A stretch of DNA of 64,000 bases from Manis javanica (taxonomy: Eukaryota; Chordata; Mammalia; Pholidota; Manidae). The notes under the pieces are model-generated. The model saw only the letters and a program-made list of their open reading frames with translations, did no database searches and was not told the DNA's origin. The stretch's first letter is position 1. Each line of letters starts with the position of its first letter. Location: positions 146,435,121 to 146,499,120 of the forward strand of contig NC_133161.1 in assembly GCF_040802235.1 (NCBI RefSeq). Reading direction: 5' to 3'. The position numbers and the translations under genes were made by a program. This document shows positions 39,801-49,845 of this stretch, one piece after another.

Positions 39801-40277
39801 TGGGGCGGGGGGGTCAAGCCCAGAGCCCAGTTGTATCTTATTCCAGAATTACCCCATCAGCCTCCTTCCCTCAAGGGTGGTGGGAGGGTCAGGCGGCCTC
39901 GGTAGTGCAAGTCACACACACAGTCTCAACTCCGATAAAATGCCAGGCACAGTGCCCGCCACAGAGCACATGGTCAAGTCAGATTGCACAGCTTTTGATA
40001 GTTTATCCAAGTAATATTGTCAACCTATTATCCTGTTTGCTCTTCCACACAAACCTGACAAGGCAGGTGGGGCAGGTGAGGTTATTCTACCCTCCAGGTG
40101 AAGAGACTCAGACCCAGGCATCACCCAGACGCTAACCACAGGCTAGGGCTCGGCCGCAGGCCTGCCCCAGTCAGAGTCAGTCCAGTGCCCACCCACAGGA
40201 CAGCTACGGCCCACTGCTGTGCACAGACATGCATGGCATGTGCCAGATGTCCCACTCAGGGCAGCTTCTCATGCAGC

Positions 40278-40283
40278 TTTATT
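40278..40283 (-). promoter_or_regulatory. APOC3: APOC3 poly(A) signal
   Basis: TTTATT on the plus strand, i.e. AATAAA on the minus strand, about 140 bp downstream of the APOC3 stop. Confidence 0.9.
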
Positions 40284-40424
40284 GGGAGGACAGCATGCCC
40301 GGGGCTGGGCTGGGTCTGGGGCAGGGTGGGGGGGCACTGAGAACGCTGTCCCTTTGAAACGGACTTGGGGGCAGCTCTAGGGGCTGCAGGGCGGCTGGGC
40401 AGGCGGGCTTGTGGGGTGGAGGTC

Positions 40425-40545
40425 TTAGGCAGCCTCAGAGGCTGGGGCTGGTGAGGCCTCAGTCGGATCCCAGAACCCCGAGAACTTGTCCGTAATGGCA
40501 CCCCAGTAGTCCTTCAGGGAGCTGAAGCTGTCGCTCATCCATCCC
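40425..40545 (-). CDS. APOC3: APOC3 exon 4 with stop
   Basis: Acceptor cactccag (minus strand). Encodes [30 protein letters not shown] and SPAPASEAA, stop TAA at 40427-40425. Carries the lipid-binding aromatic residues (DYW, FW). Confidence 0.97.
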
Positions 40546-41796
40546 CTGGAGTGACATCAGGAGGGGAAGGCGGGGAAGGTGGGTGGGAGCTTGCTGTGGG
40601 GGCAGCAGTCCTGGGCCACCATATCCCGCTGCCCTACCACCACCCCTACCTCGCCCAGCAAGGCCCCGAGACCTGGGGCAGGAACCCCTTGCAGCCACCA
40701 CCCCAGGCCAGAGAGACGCCGAAGGCACTGATGGGACCCTCGCCCAAGAGCAGCCTGTGTCCCTCCCAGCCTGGGGCAGGCTGAGGAGCAGTGACTGAGT
40801 GTGGGGCCAGGGCCTTCGGTCTGTTCTAGGCAGATCTCTCTCGACGCCTGGGAGTCCTACAACCTGGTGGCTCTGAGTGGGTGGGTGGGGCAGAAGGAAG
40901 CAGCCTCCCATTTGGAAACTCATTGGAGGATTGAAGCTGTGTGATCTGGGGCAGGTCACTTAACCTCTGGGAGCCTCAATTTTCTTCTGCAAAATGGGGA
41001 AAATAAAGCCTATTCCACGGCAGCGCCTGAGGACCAAGAATATTTGTGAATGCCTCTGAAGGGTAAGTGCCAGGCGAGGATGTGGTGGCCGGGATGGGGA
41101 AGGGGGGTGGGGAGAGGCGAAGCTCTCGGGGCAGAAACACACACACCCCAGGCCAAAAGTGGGTGAGCGGAGCCTCCCCAGCTTAATCCCTAGCCAGAGA
41201 TCAGGGGGCTGTGGGAGAGGAGGCTAAAAGGGGCTTCCTTAGGGCCACGGCCACCTTGGGGGAAAAGAGGGACGGCAGTGCGGATGGAGAAGAGGCTGGG
41301 GTGGGAGGGACGCAGCCCGCCGGTGCCGCTCCAGGGAAGGCCTGTGTGGGAACCCCGTTTCCAGAGCGGACGCGGAGGCTGAGGGGGCACGGGCCCTGGG
41401 TGCCCAGGCAGGGGCTGTGAAAGCTGAGGGAGCCGGCGCCAGGTGGGCGGGGAAGGGAGGGCGTACCTGGCCTGCTGGGCCACCTGGGACTCCTTCACAC
41501 TGCTCAGCGCGTCCTTGGCTGTTTGGGTGGCGTGTTGCATGTAGTCCTGCATGTAGCCCAGAAGGGAGGCGTCTTCAGCCTCCGAAACTCCTGTGAAGAG
41601 AGCAGAGCTGAGTGGGTGGATCAGCCCTGGGGGGCTCTTGGGTCCTGCCCAGCCATCGATCAGGGCGGGGATCCCTGAGGCTCCCCTTATGGGTCCGCAG
41701 GCAGACGGCTGTCCCTAGCCCAGTCCCCACAGGCTGCTTACGGGCAGAGGCCAGGAGCACCAGGAGGGCAGCGACAAGGAGGACCCGAGGCTGCAT
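40425..41796 (-). CDS. APOC3: Apolipoprotein C-III
   Basis: Small secreted apolipoprotein of VLDL, chylomicrons and HDL. It inhibits lipoprotein lipase and slows hepatic remnant uptake. Three coding exons on the minus strand (41796-41742, 41590-41467, 40545-40425) give 99 residues, the human length. Signal peptide [18 protein letters not shown], then [20 protein letters not shown]; the rest reads [49 protein letters not shown]. Human mature protein starts at SEAED after Ala20; here that -1 residue is Val. The human O-glycosylated Thr74 of the mature protein aligns with Pro in the tail SPAPASEAA, although Ser and Thr lie nearby. A non-coding first exon and TATA box lie upstream near 42.4-42.5 kb. 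Orientation is opposite to APOA1 and APOA4, as in human. Confidence 0.98.
40880..41075 (+). repeat. MIR SINE in APOC3 intron 3
   Basis: Full-looking sense MIR: 'tggggcaggtcacttaacct', 'gggagcctcaattttcttct', 'gcaaaatggggaaaataaag'. The intron spans 40546-41466 and shows nothing else. Confidence 0.65.
41467..41590 (-). CDS. APOC3: APOC3 exon 3
   Basis: Acceptor cttcacag, donor AG|gtacgc. Encodes [20 protein letters not shown], then [10 protein letters not shown] and [10 protein letters not shown], the first amphipathic helix. Confidence 0.97.
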
Positions 41797-41809
41797 GGCA
41801 CCTTCGTTC
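41742..41809 (-). CDS. APOC3: APOC3 exon 2: start codon and signal peptide
   Basis: Exon runs 41809-41742 on the minus strand, with the ATG at 41796-41794 after 13 non-coding bases. Codes 18 residues plus one base; donor C|gtaagc. Confidence 0.95.
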
Positions 41810-42024
41810 CTGCAGGGGAGGGTCCAGTGAGGGCGACCCCAGGCCCCAAGCCCCCTGCCCTCTGCAGAGATGGTGTGGCCTCTGAGCTGGGTCGAACCAG
41901 GAGGAGAAAGGACATCCCCCCTCGCTAACATGGGGAGAGAGGGGCTCCCAGACGGGGGGGGGGGGCTCCAGGTGCGGCAAGAGGGGGGACGGGATGAGCA
42001 GAAACCCCAGCAGACTAGGAACTA

Positions 42025-42290
42025 CAACGCACAGGTTCTGGCCTGGTTTCAGCCACTAACACGCTGTGTGACTTGGGGTAGATTCCTGCGCGCCAGGCCT
42101 CAGGGTTTCTGTCTGCAGTTGGATGGGTGTCTAAGGCTTCTTCTAGTCCTAACAGGCGCAGAATGAGGGGAAAGCATGCAGATTTGGAGCCACCTCCAGC
42201 CCCAGCTCTGCCACTGCACTCTGTAGCTTCAGGCAGTGACCTGCCCCGTGGGCCTCGGTTTCCCCCAGGGTGCCATCGGAGCTGGGAGGC
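42025..42290 (+). repeat. Two adjacent MIR fragments in APOC3 intron 1
   Basis: 'cagccactaacacgctgtgt' and 'gacttggggtagattcctg' form one; 'cccagctctgccactgcac' and 'gggcctcggtttcccccag' form a second. Same orientation, roughly 42025-42165 and 42170-42290. Intron 1 spans 41810-42435 and also holds a run of 12 G at 41954-41965. Confidence 0.45.
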
Positions 42291-42435
42291 TGCTCATTAA
42301 GCCCTAAAGCCTGCTTGGCTCTAGCAGCTCCCCTCCAGGCTTTGCGGCAGGGCTGGGCCGGGACCCTCCCCTGCGACCCCTCCCCTGCCCTTCTCCATCC
42401 CTCTCTCCTCCCCCCAACTCCCCAGGGTACGTTAC

Positions 42436-42467
42436 CTGGAGCAGCAGCTTCTTGGGATGAACTGAGC
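42436..42467 (-). other. APOC3: APOC3 non-coding exon 1
   Basis: Minus-strand leader 'gctcagttcatcccaagaag' continuing to TGCTCCAG|gtaacg. It resembles the human leader. The start at 42467 is inferred from the TATA box 27-32 bp upstream. Confidence 0.8.
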
Positions 42468-42493
42468 GGGTAGGCAAGAGGGTTCTGACCTGT

Positions 42494-42499
42494 TTTATA
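42494..42499 (-). promoter_or_regulatory. APOC3: APOC3 TATA box
   Basis: TATAAA on the minus strand (tttata on plus), about 30 bp upstream of exon 1. Confidence 0.88.
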
Positions 42500-42538
42500 T
42501 TGTCCCCAGGGCAGCGGGCACCGAGGGCCCAGTGAGCC

Positions 42539-42550
42539 GGGCAAAGGTCA
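42539..42550 (-). promoter_or_regulatory. APOC3: APOC3 proximal HNF4 site (C3P)
   Basis: 'gggcaaaggtca' on the plus strand is a good DR1 element at about -72 to -83 of APOC3. It matches the C3P site of human APOC3, bound by HNF4 and opposing receptors. Confidence 0.8.
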
Positions 42551-43110
42551 CCTATTGATCAGTCTAGACCAGGGCTTGAGGCAGGGTGGCCAGATCAGCC
42601 AGGCCTGCCGGGAGAGTTGGGAAATCTCTAAGAGGCTTCAGGTGCCCACATGCTCTCCTGCCACCCCTAGAGCCCAGAGGGGCTCAGGAACTGGAGAGAC
42701 CCCATTTCTTTTGAGCAGCCTGGCTCCCCAGGATGAGGCTGGTGAGATGGGGCAGGGGGTTAGGGGAGGCCTCTGGCCTTCAGGGCCCTCCCTCCCGGCC
42801 CCCAGGCCCTGAAAACAGCCTGGATGGGGTGGAAGGCGGGGTGGAAGGTGGGGTGGGGTGAGAGGCAGATGGGCTTCTTCAGCTTGGGAACTCCCCAGGG
42901 GCTTGGGATGGGGGTGTCCTGACTGAGGTCACTGGCGGCCTGTGGGCAGAGGCCTGTGACGAAGGGGTGGCACAGGTGCGTTGACACAGCCCCCCTCCTA
43001 GCATCGCCATCCCTGGGCTCCGATCCAGGGTGCCGCTTACTCAGGAGCCTCCCCAAGCTGAGCCCAGGGCAGAGGTTGGTAGTAGAAGGGCAGAGGCCAT
43101 TCCGAGCCGA

Positions 43111-43121
43111 AGGCCTTTGTC
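43111..43121 (-). promoter_or_regulatory. Candidate HNF4 site of the shared APOC3/A1/A4 enhancer
   Basis: 'ggcctttgtcc' (minus strand ggacaaaggcc) is DR1-like and lies about 650 bp upstream of APOC3. In human, an enhancer roughly 500-890 bp upstream of APOC3 drives all three genes and holds an HNF4 site. The assignment is by position and motif only. Confidence 0.4.
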
Positions 43122-43479
43122 CTACCCCTTGTACCCTTGCCCTCTGGACCCACTGATAACGCTGCCTGTGGCAGGAGCTGCGGCCCCCCCCCCAAACCGT
43201 AGCTGGGATTGGGTCCCAGCCCAGAGCACCTCTCCCTCTGGCCTCAGGGTCCTTGGCATGCAGGCAGCAGCCCTCATGGCCGCTGGCTGGGCAGCAGCAG
43301 GGAGGAGCCGCGGCTGTGGGGAGGCCAGTCTGGGGGGCGAGGGCACACAGGGTGCAGGGGCAGCTGGCTGCCCAGAAGAGGCCTGGCCCCTTTTTGGGGT
43401 GCACTGTTCCCTGGGCCTACAATGGGCACCAGAGCCTGGATGGCAGGATCAGGGGACTGTCTTTAGGACTCCCGAGAAA

Positions 43480-43650
43480 CCCTAGGTTTAAATGATGGCT
43501 TTGGCACTTGCTCATGTGACCCAGGGCCTGAGAGCTCACATCTGAGAGACTCAATTTTCTCCTCTGTAAAATGGGTAGGATACCAATGCACCGGAGTTGT
43601 GGTGAAAAGCAAATGAGTTAAGTACAAAGTGGTGGTCCATGGAGGGGCTC
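43480..43650 (+). repeat. MIR SINE
   Basis: Sense 'ggctttggcacttgctcatg', 'gagactcaattttctcctct', 'gtaaaatgggtaggatacc', 'gcaaatgagttaagtac'. Confidence 0.6.
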
Positions 43651-43894
43651 GACACATCCTTCTCCCTCCCCACAAACACCTCGTCCTTCCCTGGACAGCA
43701 CGACCAGATGGCAGGAGGAGACTCCAATGTAGAAACTGGACTTTTGGCAGGCAGCCATCCCTCAGGAAGGAGCAGCCAACCCCACAGTGTGAAATCAGGG
43801 GCCTGAGAACGTGGTCTGGCCCTCCTCTCAGAATTCTTCATCCCTAGCTGAGACTTGAAATTTCTTTATTAGAGATTCATTCCTGTGACTTACA

Positions 43895-44060
43895 ACTTTT
43901 ATTCTGTTAAAATGCAAATAGTAAGATTCCTGGGAAGTAGATATTAATAACCCCATTTTACAAAGAAACCTAAGGCTCGCAGGGGTAGAGACGTACCCAA
44001 GGGCACACAGCCCATCAGTGGTTGCTGGGAGCCAGAATCCAGACTTTCAAACACCTACAC
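43895..44060 (-). repeat. MIR SINE
   Basis: Antisense 'aataaccccattttacaaag', 'cccaagggcacacagccca', 'gagccagaatccagac'. Confidence 0.6.
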
Positions 44061-45694
44061 TGGTGCCACAGAGCTGAGAGATGAGACCCTCGGAAATGTA
44101 TCCGTCACTCACACCTCAGAGTAAACCAGTTTCCCATCTCTTCCTGAGCACAGACTTTGGGGATGGGTGGGGGAGGGAAGGAAGGTTATCAGGAGGTCAC
44201 TGGAGGATTTGAGCATTTGGGAAGGTGGTGAGCAACCGTGCCCACCTCCCCCTTTGGTCCCAGCCTGTTCTCAGCCCAGAGGTGATGTCGCAGTGGGAGT
44301 CCCGGGCATGCTGTGAGGCCTGGCCTTTCTCCCAAAGGGCTTGGCCCATCTGAGGGCCTGAACCCCTCCTGGCGGCCCCAGCTGGGGCTCTGCAGGGACT
44401 GTCTCGGCCGGGACCCACCCGGCGGCCGGCCTAAGCCGCCTCCCCTCCCTTATTCTCCTTCTTCCTACCACGGCTTCCCTGGCCTGAGGGCCCTGCTCTG
44501 GGCTCTGACTGCAGGCCGACTCTAAGGAGGGTCCAGTGGTGGGTGGGGAGGATGGAGAGGAGACCTGGCCACTGAGGCTGGGACTCTGGGGTTGGGCTGG
44601 CTCTGCTACCTGTGTCTGAGTGAGGCTCAGGGCATGAGCCTCGGGGATCCCCACTGCTGCACGAGGTGGGTGGGTGGCCCTGACTGGGTTCACCGGGCCT
44701 CTTCACTCTGGCGGTTCCTCCTACTGTCTCACTCAGATCCGGCCTCTTACAGCAGGAGCTGCCCCCCTGTAGTTCCGACCTGGGAGGGGGCCAGTTGGGA
44801 GTATATGTGGGGACACGTGTCCCTGTGACTTGCCTGTCCCTGTCTAGTCCTGAGCTCTCCCCTCCTGACTCTGAGCTCTGGGCTGGCCCCTGGCTTGATC
44901 CCCATGGGTGGACAGGAGAGCAGCTGTAGGTAATGCAGGGCTACCAGCCTCACTGCCTTGTTGACCATCAGGTCTGGCAGCAGGACAGACAAGGAGACTG
45001 AGGCTCAGGGAGGGACATGACTCACCCACCGCCACACAGGCCTTTGCACCCACCAGTGTGGCCATCCCCTGACTCACAGGGCCAGGTCCTGCTGGAGACA
45101 CATGCCAAGGAGAGCCAGCTGGGGGCAGAGTCTGCTCTTACCGGCAGCAGCACGAACCCTCTAAGGCTGGGTGCAGGGTCTCCCATTCTCTGCTGACCTC
45201 AGCACAAACCCACTCACAGACTGGTACCAAACATGCCCACAGTCCTCAGGAAACACATGCGTTCGTCAGTGGCACCCCACTCACCACATGGGAGGCAGCC
45301 CACCCACCTTGTGGCTGTGGGTACCCACATAGGCCTATGCCAGTCCCTAGGCCACATGCCTTAGCCTTGAGCCCACAGATGGCTAAAGTACTTGCACACC
45401 TATGTGAATCTGTTCATGTCCTGGCGGGTGCTCTGAGACGTGTTCCGATAGACACAGACACTCCCCTGTGTGTACGCCCGGCAACCTCTGAACCTGCCAC
45501 ATGCTGATGGCACCTGCTGCTGAGACTGAATCCAGGAGGTCAAACTACAGCTGAGGCATCCTTCGTGACTCATTGCCCTCCTCATCACTGGTGGGGATAA
45601 GGGGTGGGAGCGCTAGCGCTGGCCTTTGCACCCAGCCCAGGCTGGACTGTGCCCGGATGCTGGGTTGGTGTTGCAGGGGGAAGCCTTTGGGGGT

Positions 45695-45925
45695 AAAACA
45701 TGGCTAACGCTTGGCAAGCACTCGCTATGTGCCAGGCACTGTTCCCAGCATCACACAGATTATCTCATGGAGCCCTCACAGCCCAGGAAGCAGGTACTAT
45801 TCTCTGCCGCATGGAGGCAGCTAAGGCTCAGAGAAGTTAAGAGACTTGCCCAAGGGCACACAGACAGTAAGTGGGCAGCCCAGACACAAATCCAAGGAGT
45901 CTGACTCCAGAATCTGAACCCCTAA
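45695..45925 (-). repeat. MIR SINE, well preserved
   Basis: Nearly complete antisense MIR: 'tatgtgccaggcactgttcc', 'cacagattatctcatggagc', 'gctcagagaagttaagagac', 'ttgcccaagggcacacag', 'ctgactccagaatctgaacc'. Confidence 0.72.
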
Positions 45926-46604
45926 CAACACTGTGAGATGCTACAGGTTGCTCCAGAGAGGTGTAGCTCCCTGACACGGGGGGTGACCATGGGCACTGCA
46001 GGGGAGTGGGACCCTGCAGAAGGAATGCAAGCATCAGAAAGCCCTTCAGCTGTTTTCAAAGCCACGGACCTCACGTGCCTTCTGGTATATGAAAAAGTGA
46101 GACATGTAAGTCAGGGCTGGCAACAGTGGTCTAATCTGATGGCAGGAGCCAGGAGCCTGCCTGTGTGCCGGGCACTCCCCTCATGGAGGGGAGCAGATAG
46201 TGGAGTCGGGTGGGTGGACATCGTCCCATAGCACTAGGGTGGTGAGGTCCCACCGAGGGGCCCAAGCTGGCAGGCCGTGCCATCTGCTTGGTGGATGTCC
46301 TTCTGTGACTGTGTGCGTGTTCATTTGTAGAGAATGTTAGAAGTCCAAGCAGAAGGCCTTCTGGGCACTACCACCATCTCTCCGTCCAGCCGTGGGTGGT
46401 CCCCTGAGAGCCTCAGGTCCTGCGCCTCATCAGAAGGTGACTGCTCCTGCCCCGGGAGTGTGGCTTGGGGGACGGTGGGTAGGACCAGGCCGGCCCCGCC
46501 TGACACCCCCAGAGGGCTGGGGCCAACCACCACTCTTACTGGAGGGGTAAGCACTCTACTGCACTGCCTGCTTTGGTCCAAGTCAGGAAAACAACATTAT
46601 CACT

Positions 46605-46790
46605 GATGCCAGCAGCATTGTTCAGTGCCTCCTCTGTGACAGGCCCTATACTGCTCCTTTCATAAGCAACATCCCATTTAAAATACCCAACAAGGCCATT
46701 TTTCAAAGGAGAAATTGAGATTCAAGCTAGGCCAAGCTGAATCCCTAGACCGAGGTAGCACAGCCTGGCAATGCTCACTTACAATTAACC
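46605..46790 (-). repeat. MIR SINE
   Basis: Antisense 'tctgtgacaggccctatact', 'catcccatttaaaataccc', 'aggagaaattgagattcaag'. Confidence 0.5.
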
Positions 46791-47315
46791 CCTTCAATGC
46801 AGGGCCCTGCCCATCTGCCCACCCGCCCAAAGGCTGCAAGGGCCTCCTCTTCTGGGTGCATCTTGATGAGAGCCCCGGATTTTAGCTCACTGCCCCCACC
46901 TGTGGCTCTGGGCGTCCCAGACCAGGGTCTGGTGCTCTGAGATGAAGTTGGGGGTCTGTGTGTGTGGGGGGGAGGACTCTCTCCCCTGTGCCAGATAGAG
47001 GAGGTGTGAACTCTGCCCCCCGCACCTCCCCCACACCTGGTACAGACCAAGAGGTGCCAGCAGGGCCTCTGGGGCATCAGTCTGGGGCTCCGGAGTCCCC
47101 TAGGCCTCTTTTCTCCCAGCTTGCGGCTGCCCCGCCCTCCCTTCAGTACTGGGTGGGGCACAAGCTCAGAATAGCTGCTTCCCAAGCCCCAGTCTGCTGT
47201 CAGCTTCCACGTTGTCTTCGAGTCATGAAAGTCCAAGAGGTGTCCCGGGACTGTGTCACCTTCCAGCGTGGAGTCACACTGCAAAGGGAGGTGGGGCGGG
47301 CAGCCTCGCAGGGGG

Positions 47316-47322
47316 TTTAAAT
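47316..47322 (+). promoter_or_regulatory. APOA4: APOA4 TATA-like element
   Basis: 'tttaaat' about 145 bp before the APOA4 ATG, preceded by a GC box-like 'ggtggggcggg'. Plausible core promoter; the start site would be near 47345-47350. Confidence 0.4.
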
Positions 47323-47462
47323 GTCTGTCTGACTCTGAACTTGAGTCAGTTGGATAGACAGGGGCACAGCCTGAGAACCTCTTCTCCGGCCCCTCTGATT
47401 CCAAGAAGGATCCAAGGATTCAGGGCAGCATAACATTCTTCCAGCCCAACAAGGAGCCCAGA

Positions 47463-47511
47463 ATGTTCCTGAGGACTGTGGTCCTGACGCTGGCCCTCGT
47501 GGCTGTCACCA
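47463..47511 (+). CDS. APOA4: APOA4 exon 1, coding part
   Basis: ATG at 47463 after 'gagcccaga'. 16 residues of the signal peptide plus one base; donor A|gtaagt. Confidence 0.95.
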
Positions 47512-49703
47512 GTAAGTAAGCTGCCCTTGGATGGGGCTCACAGGCAGGACCCATCTGCTGTACCGGGTGCGGGAGGGCGGAGAGTCCAGGGCCAAGGCAA
47601 GAGGGCAGACTCCGAGGGCCTGTCATCCCCAGCTGGGACGAGCTACCCAGTTGCCGCCTGGCTCACAGGAGGGCTGGCTGACTGCAGCAGCAGGCCCAAG
47701 GGCAGGGGTGCCCTACCAGCGCTAGGCACACCCCTGTGGCTTCTAGCTGGCCAAGTGCAGAGGGGGAGGTCAGTGGTTGGGTGCCCCCACCATTACAGGG
47801 GCTGCAGCTCTGGGCTGGTGCGCGGAGGCAAGGAGGGAGGCTGTTCTCAAGAACTGCTTTGTCTCCTGCCCAGGTGCTGAACCTGAGGTCAGTGCTGACC
47901 AGGTGGCCACTGTGGTGTGGGACTACTTCAGCCAGCTGAGTGACAATGCCAAGGAGGCTGTGGAGCACCTCCAGAAGTCGGAGCTCACCCAACAGCTCAA
48001 GTAAGAGGGGCTTCTTAAAGGCCGTGCAATGCTTCGGCAAGGGTTGAGCTCAGTTCACAATGCCCTGCCTCTAACTCAGGGGGTGTCCCTGAGGTCACCG
48101 GGATCCAGGTGTGCAACCAGGGAGGCTGGACTGAATAATCCCTAAGGCATCTTCCTGCTCTAATTTTCTAGAGTGTGATCTGTGGCTACATCTTAGCACA
48201 GCAGCTCATGGAAGGCAGGAAGAGAGGGAAATGTGTGAGCTGTGTTCTCGCACATTCTAGAAGGACAGGCCCCTGTGTAGTCGTGGGCAGGGAGGTGGGG
48301 ATATATGGGGAGCCTGTGAGGATGGGCACATGCAAGGAAACCAGGACCTTGTGCTGCTGGAAGAGCCTGGCAGAGGTGTGGGCATAACATCCTGCTAGAG
48401 CGTGTGACTGACGTCACAGCACTCCTGAGCTGGGGGGGGGGCTTCAAAGTCCACCTGTCTTGCTTTATAGATACGGAGGGGAGAGCAAGCTACTCCAGGT
48501 CACGTAATAGGTACATAATGTGATTCAAGCCCAGGGGGAGATTCAGAGATAAAATCTGATGTAACAGCTGGGTGTTACAGCCATTCTTCCAAGTCATAAT
48601 CCAATCCACCGGGAAAAGAGGGGTGAACTCAGTGCCCTGAACACTCACCGCTCCTAGGCCGCGTGTGTAAGAGGAGATGAGGGCCTGGCACGCCATGCCC
48701 AGTGTAATGGTGGCCCCTCGTGTCCGTCCCCCACAGCGCCCTCTTCCAGGACAAAGTTGGGGAGGTGAACGCCTACACCGAAGGCCTGCAGAAGCAGCTG
48801 GTGCCCTTCGCCACAGAGCTGCACGAACGCCTGGCCAGGGATTCGGAGAAGCTGAAGGAGGAGATTGGCAAGGAGCTGGAGGAGCTGCGGGCTCGGCTGC
48901 TGCCCCACGCCAACGAGGTGAGCCAGCAGATCGGGGACAACGTGCGTGAGCTGAAGCAGCGCCTGGGGCCCTACGCGGACGAGCTGCGCGCCCAGGTCAA
49001 CACGCAGGCCGAGCAGCTGCGGCGCCGGCTGAGCCCCTACGCGCAGCGCATGGAGACCGTGGTGCGCGAGAACGTGGGCTCCCTGCAGGCCTCCCTGACG
49101 CCCTACGCCGACGAGCTCAAGGCCCAGATCGACCAGAACGTGGAGGAGCTCAAGAAGCAGCTCACACCCTACGCTGAGGAGCTCAAGGTGAAGATCGACC
49201 AGAACGTGGAGGAGCTGCGCCGCGGCCTGGCGCCCTACGCGAAGGACGTCCAGGAGAAGCTCAACCACCAGCTCGAGGGCCTGGCCTTCCAGATGAAGAA
49301 GAACGCCGAGCAGCTGAAGGCCAGCATCGCCGGCCGTGCCGACGAGCTGCGGCAGAGGCTGGTGCCCGTGGCGGAGGAGGTGCGCCACAAGCTGAAGGGC
49401 AACACCGAGGGGCTGCAGAGGTCGCTGGCCGAGCTGAGCGGCCACCTGGACCAGCAGGTGGAGGAGTTCCGCCGCAGCGTGGGGCCCTACGGCGAGACCT
49501 TCAACAGGGCCTTGGTGCAGCAGGTGGAGGAGCTCAGGCAGAAGCTGGGCCCCTACGCGGGGGACGTGGAGAGCCACCTGAGCTTCCTGGAGAAGGATAT
49601 GAGGGACAAGGTCAACTCCTTCTTCAGCGCCCTCCAGGAGAAAGAGGGCCAAGACAAGCCCGTTCCCGAGCTCCAGCAGCCTCCCACCCCCCAGGAGAGC
49701 TGA
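47463..49703 (+). CDS. APOA4: Apolipoprotein A-IV
   Basis: Secreted mainly by intestine on chylomicrons and found on HDL or free in plasma. Linked to lipid absorption, LCAT activation and satiety. Exons 47463-47511, 47874-48000 and 48737-49703 give 380 residues (human 396). Signal peptide [18 protein letters not shown], then [20 protein letters not shown]. The body is a chain of 22-residue amphipathic repeats opening with Pro: PYADEL, PYAQRM, PYAEEL, PYAKDV, PVAEEV, PYGETF, PYAGDV. It ends in [20 protein letters not shown] and a short tail, [12 protein letters not shown]. The Glu-Gln-rich repeats of the human tail are absent, which explains the shorter length. Human cleavage after residue 20 would here leave Pro at -1, so cleavage after Ala18 is more likely. 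It is head to head with APOC3. Confidence 0.98.
47874..48000 (+). CDS. APOA4: APOA4 exon 2
   Basis: Acceptor ctgcccag. Encodes [20 protein letters not shown] through [15 protein letters not shown]. Donor AA|gtaaga. Confidence 0.97.
48001..48736 (+). other. APOA4: APOA4 intron 2
   Basis: 736 bp; a G-run near 48430-48440 and a diverged antisense MIR-like piece near 48460-48550 ('gctttatagatacggagggg', 'ctactccaggtcacgtaata'). Acceptor cccccacag. Intron 1 (47512-47873) shows nothing recognised. Confidence 0.65.
48737..49703 (+). CDS. APOA4: APOA4 exon 3: repeat domain and stop
   Basis: 321 residues from [20 protein letters not shown] to PPTPQES, stop TGA at 49701-49703. Two consecutive 66-bp repeat units (49101-49166 and 49167-49232) share a 25-bp identical run. 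Confidence 0.98.
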
Positions 49704-49839
49704 GCTGCCCCTGCAGCTCACGCCCCACCTTGGACACCTGCCCCACCCGGCCACCTGTCTGTCTGTCGGTCCCAAAGCAGTTCTTGTACAAGCTTGAGGA
49801 CGCATGTCCAGTGGAAAGTGACACGACCTCTTGCTACTC

Positions 49840-49845
49840 AATAAA
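49840..49845 (+). promoter_or_regulatory. APOA4: APOA4 poly(A) signal
   Basis: AATAAA ('ctcaataaagctg') 136 bp after the stop codon. Confidence 0.92.

Larger units (their letters stand above)
37966..40257. other. APOA1-APOC3 convergent spacer
   Basis: 2.3 kb between the two 3' ends. Contains MIR copies near 38.7, 39.4 and 39.7 kb; no gene recognised. Confidence 0.8.
42551..47315. other. APOC3-APOA4 divergent spacer with shared regulation
   Basis: 4.8 kb between two divergent promoters. Expected to hold the common enhancer near 43.0-43.35 kb. Otherwise MIR copies (listed) and GC-rich unique sequence; no further gene recognised. Confidence 0.75.
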
